Origin: Acidilobaceae archaeon
GTDB taxonomy: Archaea > Thermoproteota > Thermoprotei_A > Sulfolobales > Acidilobaceae
Assembly (NCBI GenBank): GCA_026985435.1
Contig: JALSQL010000030.1
Coordinates: 1 to 15,629 of the forward strand
Direction: 5' to 3'
DNA length: 15,629 nucleotides
Under the pieces are notes generated by a model that was not told where the DNA came from, did not search any database, and saw only the letters and a list, made by a program, of their open reading frames with translations. Numbering within the stretch: the stretch's first letter is position 1; each line of letters starts with the position of its first letter. Below, one piece after another: positions 12,774 to 15,629 of the stretch. Position numbers and translations under genes: made by a program.

Positions 12774-12971
12774 TTGAGGGTGCTCTCAGCGGCGCTCGAG
12801 GCGGCTAGCCTGCTCCTCCTCGGGGTGCTCCTGGCGATACCGGCGCTCCTGGCGGTGCTGGCGCTGCGGGCGGGCGAGTGCGGGTTGAGGGCCTGCGCTG
12901 CGGTGGTGCTCCTCCTGCTCATGGCGGCCTACGGGCTCGTGGAGTACCACGCCTCCAGCCGGGGGCGGTGA
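12774..12971 (+). CDS. Small two-helix membrane protein
   Basis: This is a 65-residue predicted membrane protein. Two hydrophobic helices (about 6-31 and 38-54) are separated by a short RAGECGLRACA loop with two cysteines, and the tail EYHASSRGR is charged. No family is recognised. The start is TTG at 12774, preceded by a G-rich stretch and a TATA-like GATATAG 46 bases upstream, and it is divergent from the DUF167 operon. In such GC-rich DNA a Leu/Ala-rich frame could be accidental, but the helix-loop-helix pattern, the clean stop and the promoter favour a real gene. Confidence 0.55.
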   Translation: MRVLSAALEAASLLLLGVLLAIPALLAVLALRAGECGLRACAAVVLLLLMAAYGLVEYHASSRGR

Positions 12972-13138
12972 ACGCTATAGCGTGGGCCTCCACCCCCAAC
13001 GGCGGCCCCCCGGGGCGGTGTGGAGGCGGGATTAGCTCGACCCCCCGCGGGCCGGGGGGATGGCGTGACAGCCGAGCCCCGGAGCCCCGGGGGGACGCTA
13101 ATAGATGCTGGCCGGCCGCCACCCGTGGGGGTCCACTG
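12972..13138. other. GC-rich intergenic stretch with promoter
   Basis: This gap is very G/C-rich, with short runs such as CCCCCCGGGG, and has no good coding frame. A frame in phase with the next gene extends back through it, but its residues (GGPPGRCGGG and similar) look like untranslated DNA. A TATA-like CTAATA at 13098-13103 stands out from the background and lies about 40 bases before GTG 13139. Confidence 0.5.
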
Positions 13139-13873
13139 GTGGCTGGGGGGCCTCCAGCGTGGAGGCTCGGGCCTGCTAGGAGGCTGCTGCTAGCCGCGTG
13201 GATGGACGTCTCCGCCGGGTTCCACGAGTGGGCGGTGGTGAAGGCGTGGAGCGCCGCCCTCTACAGGGCCGCGGGGCCCTACGGGGGCCTGGGCCCTGGG
13301 GGGTGGCCGAGCGTGGCCTACCTCCTGGCCGGCCTCTCGGGCTCCTGCGGGGCCCTCGGGGGGCTGCTGGGCTGCGCCGCGGCGCTCGACGCGCTCGTGG
13401 CGCCCCTCCAGCACCCCGAGGTGGTGGCGGTCCTAGACGTGGAGCTGGGCTACGCTAGGAGGGAGGCGCTCGACGCCATAGAGTGCGCCGTCCGGGTCGC
13501 CTCGGCCCTCGACGGCTGCGCCGGGGGCAGCCTCGAGCCCGCCGTGCCGGCGGGGCTCGTCTCGGGGGCGATCGAGAGGGTCTCCGAGGCGCTCGCCGAG
13601 GCCAGCCTCGCCTGGGTGGGGGGCACCCACATAATAGCCTACGGGGGCGCCCGGGGGCTCCCCTACTCGGAGCGCGTGAGGCGCTTCCCCGCCCCCCTGC
13701 CCCCGGTTAGGGTGCTGCTCCTGGCGCCGGAGGAGGCGGCGCTCCTCCTGGCGCTGCCCCCGTGGAGGGCGGCGGCGAGGGAGTTCGCGAGGGACGACTA
13801 CGGCCTCGAGGCCGTGGGGCCCGGGCTGCTCGGGGGGCCTAGCAGCGGCCCCAGGGGAGGTCCTCGGCCCTGA
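13139..13873 (+). CDS. Uncharacterised Ala/Leu-rich helical protein
   Basis: I do not recognise this protein. The 244 residues are rich in Ala, Leu and Gly and mostly helical. The distinctive blocks are MDVSAGFHEWAVVKAWSAAL, ALDALVAPLQHPEVVAVLDV, then ARREALDAIECAVRVASALDG, and a C-terminal VRVLLLAPEEAALLLALPPW. Hydrophobic stretches are short and broken, so a soluble helical bundle seems likelier than a membrane protein. The start is set at GTG 13139 from the TATA-like CTAATA 40 bases upstream; ATG 13202 (MDVSAGF) is a good alternative that would give 223 residues. Its last 35 bases overlap the tail of the convergent ATPase gene. Cys pairs are present but form no metal motif. Confidence 0.6.
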   Translation: MAGGPPAWRLGPARRLLLAAWMDVSAGFHEWAVVKAWSAALYRAAGPYGGLGPGGWPSVAYLLAGLSGSCGALGGLLGCAAALDALVAPLQHPEVVAVLDVELGYARREALDAIECAVRVASALDGCAGGSLEPAVPAGLVSGAIERVSEALAEASLAWVGGTHIIAYGGARGLPYSERVRRFPAPLPPVRVLLLAPEEAALLLALPPWRAAAREFARDDYGLEAVGPGLLGGPSSGPRGGPRP

Positions 13874-15194
13874 CGGCGAGCGCCCCGCCCGGGGGCTCCG
13901 CGGGGGCGCTCCTGGCGTAGACGGCCACGGTGAGCCTGTAGGAGGAGTAGGGCTCGGGGAGAACCCTCCTAGCCCTCGCCTCCACCCTCCTAGCCAGCCT
14001 CTCCAGGCTGGCCCGGTCTAGGTCTGACCACTTGGCCTCAACCACCAGGGCCTCCTCGCGCTCCCTGTCGAGCACGACCCAGTCCAGCTCCTCCCCCCGC
14101 CTCAGGGCCTTCCCGGCGAGGCTCGGCGTGAGGCCGAGCTGGGCCGCCAGCACGCTGGTCGAGTGCCTCTCAGCCAGCTCCTCCCAGCCAATGGCGGAGA
14201 GGCGCTCCACCACCTCGGCGGCCCTCTCGGGGCTCGCCGGCGGGAGCCCCCGGGCGAGGAGCGAGGAGCGGAGGGGCTTGTCAGCCACCCTGTAGAGCCT
14301 AGCCCTGCCGCCCCCGATCAGGGGGACCCGCTCGAGGAGGCCGAGGAGCGCGAGGCGGGCGGCGTACGCGCTGGCGTGGCTCGAGGGTATCCCCGCCCTC
14401 GAGGCGGCCTTGCCCAGCCTCGCCGCCCCGAGCCTCGCCAGCTCGGAGAGGAGGGCCAGGTACGGGTGCGGGTCCCTCACCTCGTCCCTAACTATGAATA
14501 GGGGCTCGTCCTCCAGCAGCCCCCCGGGGCCGAGGAGCTCCGCGAGGTTCCACGCCACGCTCCTCGAGTCGTCGACGAGGCGGAGGTAGTAGGGGACGCC
14601 CCCCAGGGTCGAGTAGAGCCTGGCGAGGTCGACGGGCTGGTAGCGGGGGGCGAACTCCCCAACGCACCAGGGCTCCAGCTCGCCCAGCCTGAGCCTCAGG
14701 CGGGCCCTCCCGTATAGGGGCGCCCCGCCCCCGGCTAGGCCCCTCTCAACCACGCCTAGGAGGCTCCCCGAGAGCACCAGGGTGAGGCCGCTGCCCTCCA
14801 GCACGTGGTCCGCGGCCCACTGGAGGTCGCTGGCCACAGAGGGGTCGACCCCCACCCAGTAGGTGACCTCGTCAACGATCACGGCGGCCCTGCGGCCGCG
14901 GAGCGCCGCGGCGGTGTAGGCTATGAGGCTCCTCAGGTCCCTCAGGCCCGAGGCCCCCCGGACCCCCAGGCCCTCCTCGACGGCGGCCGCCAGGCCCGCG
15001 ACGTTCTCCCCGCCGCCGGAGAGGCTGGCCTGGTAGTAGGCGTGAGGCCTGCCCTGGGCCCACTCGAGTAGCAGCCTCGTCTTCCCGATGCGCCTCCTGC
15101 CGTAGACTAGCACGAGGCCGCCCCCAGCCCTCCACGCCCGCTCAAGCCTCTCGATCTCCGCCCTCCTGTCGACGAGCCTGCCGGGGTCGACCAC
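13839..15194 (-). CDS. Archaeal AAA ATPase with DUF234 (PD-(D/E)xK-like) C-terminus
   Basis: This 451-residue protein belongs to the archaeal STAND/AAA-like ATPase group (Arch_ATPase followed by DUF234). Walker A is GRRRIGKT (32-39), Walker B is AAVIVDE (D108/E109), and a sensor-like LVLSGSLLGVVE lies at 139-150. A winged-helix stretch (about 245-305, with SRAGIPSSHASAYAARLALLGLLERV) follows. The C-terminal DUF234 part ends in a nuclease-like ELDWVVLD...ALVVEAKWS, with D371, E386 and K388. Such proteins are abundant in hyperthermophilic archaea and their targets are unknown. The start is GTG at 15194; a TATA-like AAACTTTTAG lies about 40 bases upstream (15231-15240, minus strand). The family often occurs in variable genome regions. 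Confidence 0.9.
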   Translation of the reverse strand: MVDPGRLVDRRAEIERLERAWRAGGGLVLVYGRRRIGKTRLLLEWAQGRPHAYYQASLSGGGENVAGLAAAVEEGLGVRGASGLRDLRSLIAYTAAALRGRRAAVIVDEVTYWVGVDPSVASDLQWAADHVLEGSGLTLVLSGSLLGVVERGLAGGGAPLYGRARLRLRLGELEPWCVGEFAPRYQPVDLARLYSTLGGVPYYLRLVDDSRSVAWNLAELLGPGGLLEDEPLFIVRDEVRDPHPYLALLSELARLGAARLGKAASRAGIPSSHASAYAARLALLGLLERVPLIGGGRARLYRVADKPLRSSLLARGLPPASPERAAEVVERLSAIGWEELAERHSTSVLAAQLGLTPSLAGKALRRGEELDWVVLDREREEALVVEAKWSDLDRASLERLARRVEARARRVLPEPYSSYRLTVAVYARSAPAEPPGGALAVRAEDLPWGRC

Positions 15195-15230
15195 GCTGGC
15201 CGCCCGCTGGCGGGGTGCTACGCTTGGATC

Positions 15231-15240
15231 CTAAAAGTTT
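15231..15240 (-). promoter_or_regulatory. TATA-like element of the DUF234 ATPase gene
   Basis: AAACTTTTAG on the minus strand is an A/T-rich island in GC-rich DNA, about 40 bases before the GTG start. It also lies just downstream of the preceding minus-strand gene, so the ATPase probably has its own promoter. Confidence 0.45.
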
Positions 15241-15267
15241 GGGTGTAGGACAGCAGGTGTAGCAGAG

Positions 15268-15629
15268 CTAGGACCTCACCCCCAGGGCGTCCCGGAGCAC
15301 GCTGAGAACCTCGGCCAGGGCGTCCCCGAGCCGGCCGGGCGGCGCCTCCACTGCGAGCACGTTGTTGGCCCCCTGGCTCTTGCCTCCCGCGGAGTAGCCC
15401 CGGGAGCGGAGCCTGGCTATGTTGGCCCGGGAGCCCAGCGGGGGCGCGCCCCTCATGTAGGTCCTGGCGTAGACCCTCTCCTCGCCGGTGGCCGCGGACC
15501 TGTATGCGACCACGACAACCCTGTCGGGGTGGCGGCGGGCCAGCTCCCTGGCGAGCTTGCTCGCGTGCCTACCCCGGCCCTCGAGGCGGTAGAGGAGCAC
15601 CCCAGGCGCCGGCTCCTCAGCCAGGCCCT
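15268..15629 (-). CDS. C-terminal part of an unassigned protein, cut by window edge
   Basis: The minus-strand frame is open to the window edge. Residues GLAEEPAPG precede the first internal GTG (15600), so the gene probably begins outside the window. The visible 110-120 residues read VLLYRLEGRGRHASKLARELARRHPDRVVVVAYRS, then RVYARTYMRG, and a glycine-rich GYSAGGKSQGANNVLAVEA before a final helix. A helix-strand layout ending in a GG(K)xxxxNN strand and a helix weakly resembles the DHHA1 substrate-binding domain of DHH phosphoesterases. I regard that as a guess, because no catalytic DHH residues are in view. It precedes the ATPase on the same strand with a 73-base gap containing a separate promoter. 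Confidence 0.7.
   Translation of the reverse strand, partial: GLAEEPAPGVLLYRLEGRGRHASKLARELARRHPDRVVVVAYRSAATGEERVYARTYMRGAPPLGSRANIARLRSRGYSAGGKSQGANNVLAVEAPPGRLGDALAEVLSVLRDALGVRS

Noticed and set aside
12878..13138. Upstream extension of the 13139 gene to 12878
   Set aside because: It overlaps the small membrane protein gene and its residues look like translated GC-rich spacer; a TATA-like element lies inside it.

Overview
The window looks like chromosomal DNA of a hyperthermophilic crenarchaeon (Thermoproteota). A GC-rich relative of the Desulfurococcales would fit, but I cannot name a species. Supporting signs are AGG/CTC/ATA-rich codon use, frequent GTG and TTG starts, archaeal TATA boxes about 30-45 bases before starts, a DPSL thioferritin, an AbrB-PhoU regulator, an M32 carboxypeptidase, a DUF234-type ATPase, and a CRISPR repeat ending in ATTGAAAG. 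The tRNA carries an encoded CCA.

Region 1-2040 is a lower-GC accessory stretch beside the 3' end of a tRNA-Arg gene (2079-2156, minus strand). It holds an intact VapBC toxin-antitoxin pair (455-1123). It also holds a second, decayed vapBC pair (1308-1981) that keeps a nearly identical copy of the first pair's promoter, start codon and first six codons. Very AT-rich palindromes separate it from the tRNA.

Region 2239-8519 is mostly chromosomal. It contains a small unknown gene, a convergent unknown 280-residue protein, a DPSL ferritin, an M28/DUF4910-like metallopeptidase, a minus-strand pair (a two-CBS protein followed by a Mrr/Hjc-type nuclease fused to an unknown domain), and a divergently transcribed AbrB-PhoU regulator.

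Region 8579-11008 holds an M32 metallocarboxypeptidase and a membrane-anchored RMND1/DUF155 protein. The DUF155 domain is open in frame well upstream of its first conventional start codon.

Region 11009-11810 is an A/C-rich leader followed by a CRISPR array of 8 repeats and 7 spacers. Repeats decay toward the right end. No cas gene is in the window.

Region 11843-15629 holds a minus-strand pair (DUF167/YggU followed by a His/Cys/Thr-rich unknown protein ending beside the array), a small two-helix membrane protein, an unknown alanine/leucine-rich protein, a DUF234-type ATPase fused to a PD-(D/E)xK-like domain that overlaps it tail to tail, and the 3' part of another gene at the right edge. No complete novel system is evident. 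The best leads are the decaying paralogous vapBC, the unusual 5' end of the DUF155 gene, the leader and array architecture, and the unknown protein at the array's distal end.
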